Of a stretch of DNA of 64,000 nt, positions 50,127 through 60,100 are shown in pieces (position 1 is the stretch's first letter; the number at the start of each line of letters is the position of its first letter). The notes below the pieces were generated by a model, which did not search any database, was not told where the DNA came from, and saw only the letters and a program-made list of their open reading frames with translations. The translations under genes and the position numbers were made by a program. Origin of the DNA: Flavobacterium zhairuonense (lineage in GTDB: Bacteria > Bacteroidota > Bacteroidia > Flavobacteriales > Flavobacteriaceae); assembly GCF_004352915.1 (NCBI RefSeq), contig NZ_SJSY01000069.1, positions 62,001 through 126,000 on the forward strand, given 5' to 3'.

Positions 50127-51269
50127 ATGAAATTCAATACAAAAGTAATACATGGTGGTCAACATCATGATCCAAGTACAGGAGCTGTGATGCCTCCGGT
50201 GTATCAAACTTCAACCTTTATTCAAACAAGCCCGGGAAAACCTTTAGCAGATTATGAGTACAGCCGTGCTTCGAATCCAACTCGTACAGCTTTAGAAAAT
50301 GCTTTGGCAAGTATTGAAAATGGTACTCGCGGATTGGCCTTTTCGTCTGGATTGGCAGCGACTGATTGTATTTTAAGATCATTTAAAGCTGGTGACGAAA
50401 TCATTGCAATGGATGATTTATATGGAGGAACATATAGAATGTTCTCGCGAATTTATAAAGATTCAGGAATTAAGTTTCATTTTGTTGATATGACAGATAT
50501 CGAAAAATTGAAATCATTAATCAATGAAAATACAAAATTGATTTGGGTAGAAACACCAACAAATCCGTTGATGAAATTGGCGGATATTGAAGAAGTTGCC
50601 AAAATCACAAAAGCAAACAATATTTTATTTGCAGTCGATAATACTTTTGCAACACCATATTTGCAAAAACCGTTGGATTTAGGAGCTGATATTGTGATGC
50701 ACTCTGCAACAAAATATTTAGGAGGACATTCTGATGTTATTGCAGGAGCTTTAATTGTTAAAGATGAAGCGTTAGGTGATCAATTGCATTTTCAGCAATT
50801 TGCAACTGGTGCGACTTTAGGGCCAATGGATAGTTTTTTAGTTTTAAGAGGAATTAAAACACTTGCATTGCGAGTTCAAAGACATTGTGAAAATGGAGAA
50901 AAAGTGGTGGAGTTTTTAAGCAGTCACCCAAAAATTAATACGGTTTATTATCCAGGTTTAAAAAATCATCCTTTTCACGAAATTGCTAAAAAACAAATGA
51001 AGGCTTTTGGCGGAATGGTTTCGTTTACTTTCAAATCTGGGAAAAAAGAAGATTCTATTGCTTTTTTAGAGAAATTGAAAGTATTTACTTTGGCAGAATC
51101 TTTAGGCGGAGTGGAGTCTTTGGCAAATCATCCAGCTTTGATGACGCATGCTTCTATTCCTGCTGACAAAAGAGCTGAAGTTGGTATTACTGACGATTTG
51201 GTAAGGCTAAGTGTTGGTATCGAAGATGCAGTAGATTTAATAGCCGATTTAGAACAGGCATTAGCTTAA
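50127..51269 (+). CDS. metB: Cystathionine gamma-synthase/lyase-type PLP enzyme
   Basis: The protein has 380 residues. The PLP lysine is in MHSATKYLGGHSDVIAGAL (about 191-209; Lys about 196), and SSGLAATDCIL and DDLYGGTYRMF are typical of the family. The enzyme is cystathionine gamma-synthase or gamma-lyase; sequence alone does not separate them reliably. It acts in methionine/cysteine metabolism. The gene stands alone, with a strong terminator downstream. Confidence 0.9.
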   Translation: MKFNTKVIHGGQHHDPSTGAVMPPVYQTSTFIQTSPGKPLADYEYSRASNPTRTALENALASIENGTRGLAFSSGLAATDCILRSFKAGDEIIAMDDLYGGTYRMFSRIYKDSGIKFHFVDMTDIEKLKSLINENTKLIWVETPTNPLMKLADIEEVAKITKANNILFAVDNTFATPYLQKPLDLGADIVMHSATKYLGGHSDVIAGALIVKDEALGDQLHFQQFATGATLGPMDSFLVLRGIKTLALRVQRHCENGEKVVEFLSSHPKINTVYYPGLKNHPFHEIAKKQMKAFGGMVSFTFKSGKKEDSIAFLEKLKVFTLAESLGGVESLANHPALMTHASIPADKRAEVGITDDLVRLSVGIEDAVDLIADLEQALA

Positions 51270-51283
51270 GATATAAGCAAAAT

Positions 51284-51330
51284 AAAAATCCCAAATTCCA
51301 AGATGATTAAAATTGGAATTTGGGATTTTT
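51284..51330. terminator. Terminator of the TTGGGATTT family (metB / OMP)
   Basis: A perfect 18-bp stem AAAAATCCCAAATTCCAA with its inverse surrounds an 11-base loop, with T/A runs. The same stem family as 3803-3849 and 35464-35507. Confidence 0.9.
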
Positions 51331-51351
51331 TATATTTTAATTATTCTAGAT

Positions 51352-52143
51352 TTAGAATTCTAAGTAATAGATATATCCAAAGTTGAACCACACTTGCCAG
51401 TCGTTCGATTTGTTTTCTTTATAAATGTCTTTATTTGGATTCAAACCGTCAATCCAGTCATTGCTGTACATCTTAAAACGAGTTTCAAACATTAAATCAC
51501 TCATTGTTGTCAGTTTATAATGAACACCAACTCCTCCGGTTGCAGCTACAACAATTCCGTCTTCTGTAGAAAATCCGTGTGCTCTTCCATCTGAGGGCGT
51601 TAAATACTTTCCTATAGTTACATTTGGAAGCGTCATGTCACCTAAATTAGAGCCTACTTTTGCAGAATAATAATCTACTTGAAATCCAAGGCTCAAATAC
51701 GGACTGAAGCTACCAACTGTGTTTTCGAAATCATGTATTTTGATAAAAGAAAACTCTAATTGAGATCCTATCCCTACCGTAGTTGAAGTTGCCTTCATGT
51801 TTTTAAGCATGTTAACAAATACCGTTTCTGGTTTTTTGTCAACCCATCTTCCAAAATGTTTAAGTTCAGTATGGCTAAATGAAAGCTCTGATCTTACTTT
51901 AAAGTGTTCAGTAAAAAAGCTTTCATGATTATTGGCGGCTGAAAAGTTGATGAAGTGCATAACTCCCATCCCAAATCCGGTGTTTCCGATGTTAGTGTCA
52001 AAGTTGTTTCTCTGACCAAAATCAGACTGCAGTGTTACAGGTCCTGCGAATATTCCTATTTCTTGTGCAAGATCAGATTGAGCATTTGCAACAGTGCTGA
52101 TGCCAAAAATGGCAAATAGCGTGATAATTACGGGTTTGAGCAT
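51352..52143 (-). CDS. Outer-membrane beta-barrel protein
   Basis: The protein has 263 residues from MLKPVIITLFAIFGIS; a start nine codons further out is rejected because the signal peptide then begins late. Signal peptide (1-21, cut at VANAQ). The barrel is of the porT/OmpA-like small type: alternating aromatic strands (GVGVHYKLTTMSDLMFETRFKMYSND) and a final strand ending WFNFGYIYYLEF with the usual terminal Phe. Possibly a THC0290_0291-like barrel in a T9SS context; function unknown. It has its own promoter and terminator. Confidence 0.85.
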   Translation of the reverse strand: MLKPVIITLFAIFGISTVANAQSDLAQEIGIFAGPVTLQSDFGQRNNFDTNIGNTGFGMGVMHFINFSAANNHESFFTEHFKVRSELSFSHTELKHFGRWVDKKPETVFVNMLKNMKATSTTVGIGSQLEFSFIKIHDFENTVGSFSPYLSLGFQVDYYSAKVGSNLGDMTLPNVTIGKYLTPSDGRAHGFSTEDGIVVAATGGVGVHYKLTTMSDLMFETRFKMYSNDWIDGLNPNKDIYKENKSNDWQVWFNFGYIYYLEF

Positions 52144-52167
52144 TGTATTTGGGCTTTGAAATCTAGG

Positions 52168-52197
52168 CAAATATATAAAAAACCTTGTCTAAACAAA
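52168..52197 (-). promoter_or_regulatory. Promoter of the OMP gene
   Basis: On the minus strand TTTG (52197-52194) is followed after 18 bases by TATATTTG (52175-52168), a full consensus match, 24 bases before the start. Confidence 0.65.
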
Positions 52198-52370
52198 ATA
52201 TTAAATACGGCTATTAAAAAATTAGTAACAAAACACTTAATTTTCTGACTTTAAGTGTTGTGATTTGATGTAAAATCGGAGGCTTAAAATTGTATTTTTA
52301 TTTTTGTTTAGAAATAACACAATTCTTTTCTAAAAACGAAAAAAAATAACAATTCATCATTGTTTTGCCT

Positions 52371-52378
52371 TATCTTTG
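52371..52378 (+). promoter_or_regulatory. Candidate -7 box of gdhA (TATCTTTG)
   Basis: TATCTTTG fits TAnnTTTG. The palindrome GAAAACGTTTTC begins 12 bases after it. Confidence 0.5.
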
Positions 52379-52386
52379 CTTGTTGA

Positions 52387-52401
52387 TACGAAAACGTTTT
52401 C
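52387..52401. promoter_or_regulatory. CG-centred palindrome at the gdhA promoter
   Basis: GAAAACGTTTTC is a perfect 12-bp palindrome at about +5 to +16 relative to the expected start of transcription, where a repressor could block RNA polymerase. The 14-mer TACGAAAACGTTTT is shared with the pgi upstream region. Confidence 0.45.
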
Positions 52402-52468
52402 TTAAAACTTTTTTGTAGGTTAATTTGATGTTAAGCTAAAAACTATTATTTGAATAATTTATTTAAAA

Positions 52469-53812
52469 ATGGAACAAAAAATAAATGAATTTATGGCTCT
52501 AGTGGAGTCAAAAAATCCAAACGAGCCAGAATTTCTTCAAGCTGTTAGAGAATTTGCAGAAACAGTTATTCCGTTTATTGCAGAAAGAAAAAAATATGAT
52601 GGGAAAAATTTACTTCTTAGAATAGCTGAGCCTGAAAGATCGGTAATTTTTAGAGTTCCGTGGGTAGATGATAAAGGAGAAATCATTGTAAACAGAGGAT
52701 TTAGAATCCAGATGAACTCTGCAATTGGACCATATAAAGGAGGAATCAGATTTCATCATACAGTAAACTTATCAGTTTTAAAATTCTTGGCATTTGAGCA
52801 AGTTTTCAAAAACAGTTTGACAACGCTTCCAATGGGTGGAGGAAAAGGAGGTTCTGATTTTGATCCAGAAGGAAAATCTGATGGTGAAATTATGCGTTTC
52901 TGCCAATCATTTATGACAGAATTATGTCGTCATATTGGTCCAGATCTTGATGTACCTGCAGGAGATATCGGAGTAGGCGCAAGAGAAATTGGTTATTTGT
53001 TTGGACAATACAAAAGAATCAGAAATGAATTTACAGGAGTTTTAACTGGAAAAGGTTTGGCTTACGGAGGTTCATTAATACGTCCTGAAGCTACAGGATA
53101 TGGAGTTGTGTATTTTACAGATCAAATGCTTCGTACAATTGGGCATGAAATTAAAGGAAAAAGAGTTGCAATTTCTGGATTTGGAAATGTAGCTTGGGGA
53201 GTTGCCTTAAAAGTAAATGAACTAGGAGGAAAAGTAGTTACACTTTCTGGTCCTGACGGTTATATTTATGACGAAGAGGGAATTTCTGGAGAAAAAATCG
53301 ACCACATGCTTGAAATGAGAGCTACTGGTGATAATAGAGCAGAAAGATATTTGGAGAAATATCCAAACGCAATTTTCCATAAAGGAAAAAGCCCTTGGGA
53401 AGTAAAAGTAGATATCGCAATTCCATGTGCTACTCAAAATGAATTAAATGGTGATGATGCTAAGAAATTAATTGACAATGGTGTTTTGTGTGTAACTGAA
53501 GCCGCGAATATGCCTTCTACATTAGATGCAATTAAACTTTTCTTAGATAATAAAGTTCTTTTTGCTCCTGGAAAAGCGGCTAATGCTGGTGGTGTTGCTG
53601 CTTCTGGATTAGAAATGACTCAAAATTCTATCCGTTTGAACTGGACGAGTGAAGAAGTTGATTTAAGATTAAAAGACATTATGGTTGGAATTCACAATCA
53701 ATGTAAAAAATATGGCGCTGAAGAAGATGGCTATGTGAACTACGTAAAAGGAGCAAACATTGCAGGATTTGTTAAAGTTGCCGATGCTATGCTTGCACAA
53801 GGTGTAGTGTAA
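52469..53812 (+). CDS. gdhA: NADP-specific glutamate dehydrogenase
   Basis: This cytosolic hexameric enzyme forms glutamate from 2-oxoglutarate and ammonium. The protein has 447 residues. The substrate-binding block is KGGIRFHHTVNLSVLKFLAFEQVFKNSLTTLPMGGGKGGSDFDP (Lys residues, about 91-132). The catalytic Asp region is DVPAGDIGVGAREIGYLFGQY. The Rossmann motif is ISGFGNVAWGVALK (about 235-248). Length and order match the E. coli GdhA group. Single gene. Confidence 0.97.
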   Translation: MEQKINEFMALVESKNPNEPEFLQAVREFAETVIPFIAERKKYDGKNLLLRIAEPERSVIFRVPWVDDKGEIIVNRGFRIQMNSAIGPYKGGIRFHHTVNLSVLKFLAFEQVFKNSLTTLPMGGGKGGSDFDPEGKSDGEIMRFCQSFMTELCRHIGPDLDVPAGDIGVGAREIGYLFGQYKRIRNEFTGVLTGKGLAYGGSLIRPEATGYGVVYFTDQMLRTIGHEIKGKRVAISGFGNVAWGVALKVNELGGKVVTLSGPDGYIYDEEGISGEKIDHMLEMRATGDNRAERYLEKYPNAIFHKGKSPWEVKVDIAIPCATQNELNGDDAKKLIDNGVLCVTEAANMPSTLDAIKLFLDNKVLFAPGKAANAGGVAASGLEMTQNSIRLNWTSEEVDLRLKDIMVGIHNQCKKYGAEEDGYVNYVKGANIAGFVKVADAMLAQGVV

Positions 53813-53915
53813 TTTTTAGTTATAGTTTTTTTGAAATGTCTTCATTTGTCATTGACAATTGAAGGCATTTTTTTTATTTATAAAAAGAACAAAAAGCAAA
53901 TACTTCTGTTTGTGT

Positions 53916-53923
53916 TATATTTG
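53916..53923 (+). promoter_or_regulatory. Candidate -7 box of the porZ-like gene (TATATTTG)
   Basis: TATATTTG fits TAnnTTTG, ending 20 bases before the start codon. The gdhA transcript's end is not obvious. Confidence 0.45.
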
Positions 53924-53943
53924 CTATCTGAACACATAAAATA

Positions 53944-56226
53944 ATGAGAGGAAAGTTTCTGTATATTTTGTTTTTAATCCTGTTTCAATTTAGCTTTTCG
54001 CAGAATAAATTGTCATGGCAGGGTTATTTCTCGTTTAACGAAATAAAAGATATTTCAGAATCTTCAACAACCGTTTATGTGGCTTCAGAGAATGCTTTGT
54101 TTTCTAAAAATGCTTCATCAAATACGGTTAAAACCACCACTACAATTGACGGGCTTTCAGGTCAGACTATTTCGGCGGTTTATTATAGCGAGGCATTTAA
54201 AAAAACAATTATTGGTTACGAAAATGGCTTGATGATCGTAGTAAATGAAGCCGATGGAAGTATGCTAAAAATAGTTGATATTATCAATAAACAATTGGCG
54301 CCAAATCTTAAAAAAATCAATCATTTTATGGAACATAATGGGTTGGTTTATGTTTCCTGCGATTTCGGGATTGTTCAATTTAATTTAACGACTTCACAAT
54401 TTGGAGACACTTATTTTATTGGTGATAATGGTGCCGAAATTAGTGTCAAGCAAACAGCCTTTTTTAACGGATTTATTTATGCCGCAACTTCCAGCGGAAT
54501 AAGAAGAGCAGATATCACAAATCCAAATTTAAATGATTTTAAGCAGTGGACTGTTGTGAATGCAGGAAACTGGTATGGTGTAGAAGCGTTAGATACAGAG
54601 TTGATTGCCGTAAATAATTCGGGCTATGTGCATCGATTCAATTCAAGCGTATTTGTAGGTTTTTCGCAATTGCCACAAACGGCTGTTGATATCAGAGCCA
54701 AAAATCACAATTTGTTTATTACGACTGCAAATACAGTTTATGTTTACAATAATCAAATGGTTCTGATTCGACAAATTGCAAACACGCAGGTTTTAGATAA
54801 TACAATTAATTTTACTTCTGCAACTGCAGTTGGAAGTTCGATTTATATCGGAACAAAAGAAAAAGGGTTGTTTTCATCATCGCTTTCAAATAGCGCCGCT
54901 TTTATTAACGATACACCTTCTGGTCCGGCTCGAAATAATGTTTTTTCTATGGATGTTACTCCAAGTGTGCTTTGGACGGTTTATGGAGATTATGACACCT
55001 ATTATAATCCGTATGATTTGGATAGTTATGGTGTCAGTAAATACAATACTTCAGGCTGGCTTAATATTCCATATTCCGATGTTTATAATGCGAAGTCAAT
55101 GACCAGAATTATTGTTAATCCAAAAAATGAAAAGCAAGTTTATGCGAGTTCTTTTTTCTCTGGATTATTGCGAATCGATGATGATGTTCCGAATTATTTG
55201 TATAATGAAAAAAACAGTGGTTTAGAATCGATTACTACTGAAGGTCCAAATTACATTGATGTTCGTATCAATGCCACAGCTTTTGATAAAACCGGGAATT
55301 TGTGGGTGACAAATAGCCGAATAAAAAACGGCTTGAAAGTTTTAAAAACGAATGGACAATGGGGAAGTTATGCCATGACGTCAATTTTAGATGATGCTCA
55401 AGCCAGTAGTTATGGTGCAATTCTCGTAGATCGAAACAATGTAAAATGGATTGCGACAAATCGCGATGGTGTTGTTGGTTTTAATGAAACAAATAATACG
55501 TTCAAAAAAATGACTTTTGGCGCCGATGCAGGAAACCTTCCAGTTGCCGATGTCAGAGCGCTTGCAATTGATAATAAAAATCAACTTTGGATTGGAACAA
55601 CAAAAGGATTGCGCGTTTTGTCGAATGTGAGCAATTTTCAGAATGAAAGTCAGCTAAAAGCAAATCCGATAATTATTATGGAAGATAATTTAGCTCAAGA
55701 ACTTCTGTATGAGCAATTCATAACTTCTATCGCTGTTGACGGCGCAAACAATAAATGGATTGGAACAAGTGACTCTGGAGTTTTTATGGTTTCGCCTAAT
55801 GGTCAGGAAACGAAATATCATTTTACAAACAGCAATTCGCCTTTGCCAAGTAACGCTATAAATGATATCAAAATCAATAGCACAACGGGTGAAGTCTTTA
55901 TAGCAACCAACAAAGGAATGATTTCTTTTGGCGGAATTTCAACGGAAGCCAATGAAGATTTGAATAATGTGTATGTATATCCAAATCCAGTTCGTCCAAC
56001 GTATTCCGGAACCGTAAAAGTTGCTGGGCTTTTGGATAAAGCCAATATTAAAATCACAGACATTGAAGGGAATTTAGTTTACGAAACAACTTCAGAAGGG
56101 GGGACAATTGAATGGGACACAACTGCTTTTGGAAAATATAAAGTTTCTTCAGGCGTATATATGATTTTTATTTCGGCGCAAGACGGCAGTGAAACAAAAG
56201 TCAAGAAAGTTATGATTATTCGTTAG
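53944..56226 (+). CDS. porZ: PorZ-like beta-propeller with type IX sorting domain
   Basis: The protein has 760 residues. Signal peptide (1-20, SFSQ). Two or more beta-propeller-like blocks (about 25-330 and 340-640) with repeats such as IYIGTKEKGLFSSSLS, NLWVTNSRIKNGLKVLKTNGQWG, QLWIGTTKGLRVLSN and KWIGTSDSGVFMVSPNG. C-terminal type IX sorting domain (about 675-760; NVYVYPNPVRPTYSGTVKV, ending KVKKVMIIR). This matches PorZ, a T9SS protein of the cell surface that helps attach A-LPS to cargo. recO follows on the same strand, as in several Flavobacteriia. Confidence 0.82.
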   Translation: MRGKFLYILFLILFQFSFSQNKLSWQGYFSFNEIKDISESSTTVYVASENALFSKNASSNTVKTTTTIDGLSGQTISAVYYSEAFKKTIIGYENGLMIVVNEADGSMLKIVDIINKQLAPNLKKINHFMEHNGLVYVSCDFGIVQFNLTTSQFGDTYFIGDNGAEISVKQTAFFNGFIYAATSSGIRRADITNPNLNDFKQWTVVNAGNWYGVEALDTELIAVNNSGYVHRFNSSVFVGFSQLPQTAVDIRAKNHNLFITTANTVYVYNNQMVLIRQIANTQVLDNTINFTSATAVGSSIYIGTKEKGLFSSSLSNSAAFINDTPSGPARNNVFSMDVTPSVLWTVYGDYDTYYNPYDLDSYGVSKYNTSGWLNIPYSDVYNAKSMTRIIVNPKNEKQVYASSFFSGLLRIDDDVPNYLYNEKNSGLESITTEGPNYIDVRINATAFDKTGNLWVTNSRIKNGLKVLKTNGQWGSYAMTSILDDAQASSYGAILVDRNNVKWIATNRDGVVGFNETNNTFKKMTFGADAGNLPVADVRALAIDNKNQLWIGTTKGLRVLSNVSNFQNESQLKANPIIIMEDNLAQELLYEQFITSIAVDGANNKWIGTSDSGVFMVSPNGQETKYHFTNSNSPLPSNAINDIKINSTTGEVFIATNKGMISFGGISTEANEDLNNVYVYPNPVRPTYSGTVKVAGLLDKANIKITDIEGNLVYETTSEGGTIEWDTTAFGKYKVSSGVYMIFISAQDGSETKVKKVMIIR

Positions 56227-56312
56227 TATTCAGTCGCAGTTTTCGGTCACAGTCTCAGTTTTTAGTTTTGGATAGGGATCTAAAATCTAAAATCTACAAT
56301 CTAAAATTAAAA
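56227..56312. repeat. Spacer with AATCTAAAATCTA tandem words
   Basis: GATCTAAAATCTAAAATCT and CAATCTAAAATTAAAAATG form a 10-base word tract directly before recO. The word is the inverse of the TTTAGATTTTAGATT tract at 40126-40175. CAGTCGCAGTTTTCGGTCAC words lie before it. Confidence 0.6.
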
Positions 56313-57026
56313 ATGCTCGTAAAAACCAAAGCCATAGTAATCTCCTCTTTAAAATTTCAGGAAAAAAGCTTGATCGTAAAATGTTTTACACTTTCAAGCG
56401 GACTGAAGTCTTATTTTGTGCGCGATGCTTTTTCGAGCCGAAAAGCAAGTCAAAAGATTGCTTATTTTCAGCCATTTTCGATTTTAGAAATCGAAGCCGT
56501 TCATAAAAACAAAGGAACGTTGGAGAATTTCAAGGAGATAAAAAGCGCTGTTCCTTTTCAGAGTATTCATACTGATATTGTGAAAAGTACAATGGTGATG
56601 TTTTTATCTGAAATGCTTCATTATTCCATTCAGGAAGAAGAAAAAAACGAACAACTTTTCCTCTTTTTAGAAACCGCTCTGACTTGGCTGGATCATCATG
56701 AAGAAATTTCCAATTTTCATTTAATTCTACTTTTAGAAATCACAAAATATTTAGGTTTTTATCCCGATGTTTCAGAAATAAATTTGCCTCATTTTGAAAT
56801 GATTGATGGTGTTTTTACACATTTTTCTGGAGTGAATACGCTTTCAGAACACGAAACAAGTTTGCTTAGAAAACTACTCGATTTGAAATTCGATAATGAT
56901 CAAAAAGTCTTTCATGTTTTAGAAAGACAAATTCTTCTAAAAATTATAATTGATTATTACAGTCTTCACCTAGAAGGATTCAAAAAACCTAAATCTTTAG
57001 AGATTTTAAAAGAAGTTTTCTCTTAA
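56313..57026 (+). CDS. recO: DNA repair protein RecO
   Basis: RecO helps load RecA at gaps and anneals strands in the RecFOR pathway. The protein has 237 residues from MLVKTKAIVISSLKFQEK; an outer start 15 codons upstream lies in the word-repeat tract and is rejected. N-terminal OB fold (about 1-75; KTKAIVISSLKFQEKSLIVKCFTLSSGLKSYFVRDAF). Helical C-terminal part without the Cys4 zinc finger of many bacterial RecO proteins; I see no CxxC pair. Confidence 0.93.
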   Translation: MLVKTKAIVISSLKFQEKSLIVKCFTLSSGLKSYFVRDAFSSRKASQKIAYFQPFSILEIEAVHKNKGTLENFKEIKSAVPFQSIHTDIVKSTMVMFLSEMLHYSIQEEEKNEQLFLFLETALTWLDHHEEISNFHLILLLEITKYLGFYPDVSEINLPHFEMIDGVFTHFSGVNTLSEHETSLLRKLLDLKFDNDQKVFHVLERQILLKIIIDYYSLHLEGFKKPKSLEILKEVFS

Positions 57027-57156
57027 ATCAATTAAAACGACAATATTTGTTGCGGAATCTACTCGAAATTTCCTGAAATCGGTCTTTTTTCCGTTATATT
57101 TTCTCTATTTTACTCAAAATTCCTTACTTTCGCACCTCGTTTAAGAAAAGGATAAA

Positions 57157-60100
57157 ATGAGTACAAAATTTACTGAATACAAAGGACTTGACTTACCAAC
57201 TGTAGCGTCTGAAGTTCTTGATTTTTGGAAGAAAGAAAATATATTTGAAAAGAGTGTGACAACTCGCGAAGGTGCTGAGCCTTTCGTATTTTTTGAAGGC
57301 CCACCTTCAGCAAACGGATTACCTGGAATTCACCACGTAATGGCACGTGCGATTAAAGATATTTTTTGCAGATATAAAACTCAAAAAGGCTTTCAAGTAA
57401 AAAGAAAAGCTGGATGGGATACTCACGGTTTGCCTGTTGAATTAGGAACCGAAAAAGAATTAGGAATTACAAAAGAAGATATTGGCAAGACCATTTCGAT
57501 CGAAGAATATAACGAAGCGTGTAAAAAAACCGTTATGCGTTATACTGACGTATGGAATGATTTGACCGAAAAAATGGGGTATTGGGTTGATATGGATGAT
57601 CCATATGTGACTTATAAACCAAAATATATGGAGTCTGTTTGGTGGCTTTTGAAACAAATCTACGATAAAGGTTTGTTGTACAAAGGTTATACAATTCAAC
57701 CATACTCACCAAAAGCAGGAACAGGATTGTCTTCTCACGAGGTAAATCAGCCTGGAGCTTATAGAGATGTTACAGATACTACAATTGTAGCGCAGTTTAA
57801 AACTTTACCAGAAACGCTTCCAAGATTTTTACAAGGTTTTGGGGATATTCACATTTTAGCTTGGACGACAACTCCTTGGACATTGCCATCAAATACCGCT
57901 TTGACAGTTGGTCCAAAAATCGATTATGTTTTAGTTAAAACTTTCAATCAATATACTTTTGAGCCAATCAATGTGATTTTGGCTAAAAACTTAGTTGGAA
58001 AACAATTCGGAAAAGGATATTTCGTAAGTGAAGATGACGCTGATTTTGACAATGTTAAAAACGGTGATAAAAAACTTCCATACAAAATCTTAACCGAAGC
58101 AAAAGGAGCAGATTTAGTAGAAATCCGTTACGAGCAATTATTGCCTTATGTATTGCCATATCAAAATGCTGAAAATGCATTTAGAGTAATTTCAGGAGAT
58201 TTCGTTACAACAGAAGATGGAACAGGAATCGTGCATACAGCGCCAACTTTTGGTGCAGATGATGCTAAAGTAGCAAAAGAAGCGAAACCAGAAGTTCCGC
58301 CAATGTTGGTTCTTGATGAAAACGGAACAGCAGTTCCTTTGGTTGATTTACAAGGAAAATTCACTTCTCATGTTGGTGATTTGGCTGGTAAATACGTTAA
58401 AAACGAATATTACGATGCAGGACAAGCTCCAGAGAAATCTGTAGATGTTGAAATCGCTATTCGTCTTAAAGAAGAAAACAAAGCTTTTAAAGTTGAAAAA
58501 TACGTGCACAGTTATCCACACAGCTGGAGAACAGATGAGCCGTTATTATACTATCCATTAGATTCGTGGTTTATTAAAGTAACCGACGTAAAAGATAGAA
58601 TGTTCGACCTGAACGAAACTATCAATTGGAAACCTAAATCTACTGGTGAAGGACGTTTTGGAAATTGGCTTAAAAATGCTAACGACTGGAACTTATCTCG
58701 TTCTAGATATTGGGGTATTCCTTTGCCAATTTGGAGAACAGAAGATAAAACAGAAGAAGTTATTATCGGTTCTGTTGAAGAATTGTACAATGCAATCGAA
58801 AAATCAATCGAAGCAGGTTTCCAAAAAGAAAATCCATTTAAAGGATTTGAAATCGGAAATATGTCTGAGTCAAATTATGATTTAATTGACTTGCACAAAA
58901 ATGTTGTTGATGCCATCACTTTGGTTTCAGCTTCTGGAAAACCAATGAAGCGCGAAAGTGATCTAATCGACGTTTGGTTCGATTCTGGGGCAATGCCTTA
59001 CGCACAATGGCACTATCCTTTTGAGAACAAAGACAAAATTGATGGAAACAAAGATTTTCCAGCGAACTTCATTGCCGAAGGAGTAGACCAAACACGTGGA
59101 TGGTTCTATACATTACACGCTATTGGAACTTTGGTTTTTGATAAAATTGCATACAAAAATGTAGTTTCAAACGGTCTTGTTTTGGATAAAAATGGAATTA
59201 AAATGTCTAAGAGTAAAGGAAATACCATAGACCCATTTAAAACCATTGCAGAAAATGGTCCAGATGCTACACGCTGGTATATGATTATGAATGCAAATCC
59301 GTGGGATAACTTGAAGTTTGACCTTGAAGGAATTGCTGAGGTTAAACGTAAATTCTTTGGAACACTTTACAATACCTATTCGTTCTTCTCGTTATATGCA
59401 AACATCGACGGATTCAAATATGCTGAAGCTGAGATTCCGTTAAACGAAAGACCAGAAATCGATCAGTGGATTATTTCTGAATTACATTCGTTAATCAAAT
59501 TTGTTGACGAATGTTATGAAGATTATGAGCCAACGAAAGCTACAAGAGCCATTTCTGACTTCGTTCAGGAAAACTTAAGTAACTGGTACGTTCGTTTGTG
59601 TCGTCGTCGTTTCTGGAAAGGAGAATATGCAAAAGATAAAATTGCAGCTTACCAAACGCTTTATACTTGTTTGCTTACAATCAGTAAATTAAGCGCTCCA
59701 GTAGCTCCATTTTTTATGGATAAATTATACAGAGATTTGACATCATCTACGGGAACCGAGGATTTTGCTAGTGTTCACTTGGCTGAATTCCCGAAATTTG
59801 TCGAAAACTTTGTTAATAAAACGTTAGAAAGCAAAATGCAGAAGGCTCAAACGATCTCATCTTTGGTTTTATCACTACGTAAAAAAGAGATGATCAAAGT
59901 TCGTCAACCTCTGCAAAAGGTAATGATTCCGGTACTTGACGATAATCAGCGTGCTGAAATCGAGGCGATTTCTGACCTTGTAAAAGCCGAAGTAAACGTG
60001 AAAGAAATCGAACTTTTAGACGATGCTTCAGGTATTTTGGTAAAACAGATTAAGCCAAATTTTAAAGCTCTTGGACCACGTTTTGGTAAAGATATGGGTC

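Larger units (their letters stand above)
52144..52468. other. Divergent spacer between the OMP gene and gdhA
   Basis: These 325 bases contain no gene. They hold the OMP promoter, a hairpin AACACTTAA / TTAAGTGTT (52232-52259), the gdhA -7 box, and the palindrome GAAAACGTTTTC. Confidence 0.6.
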
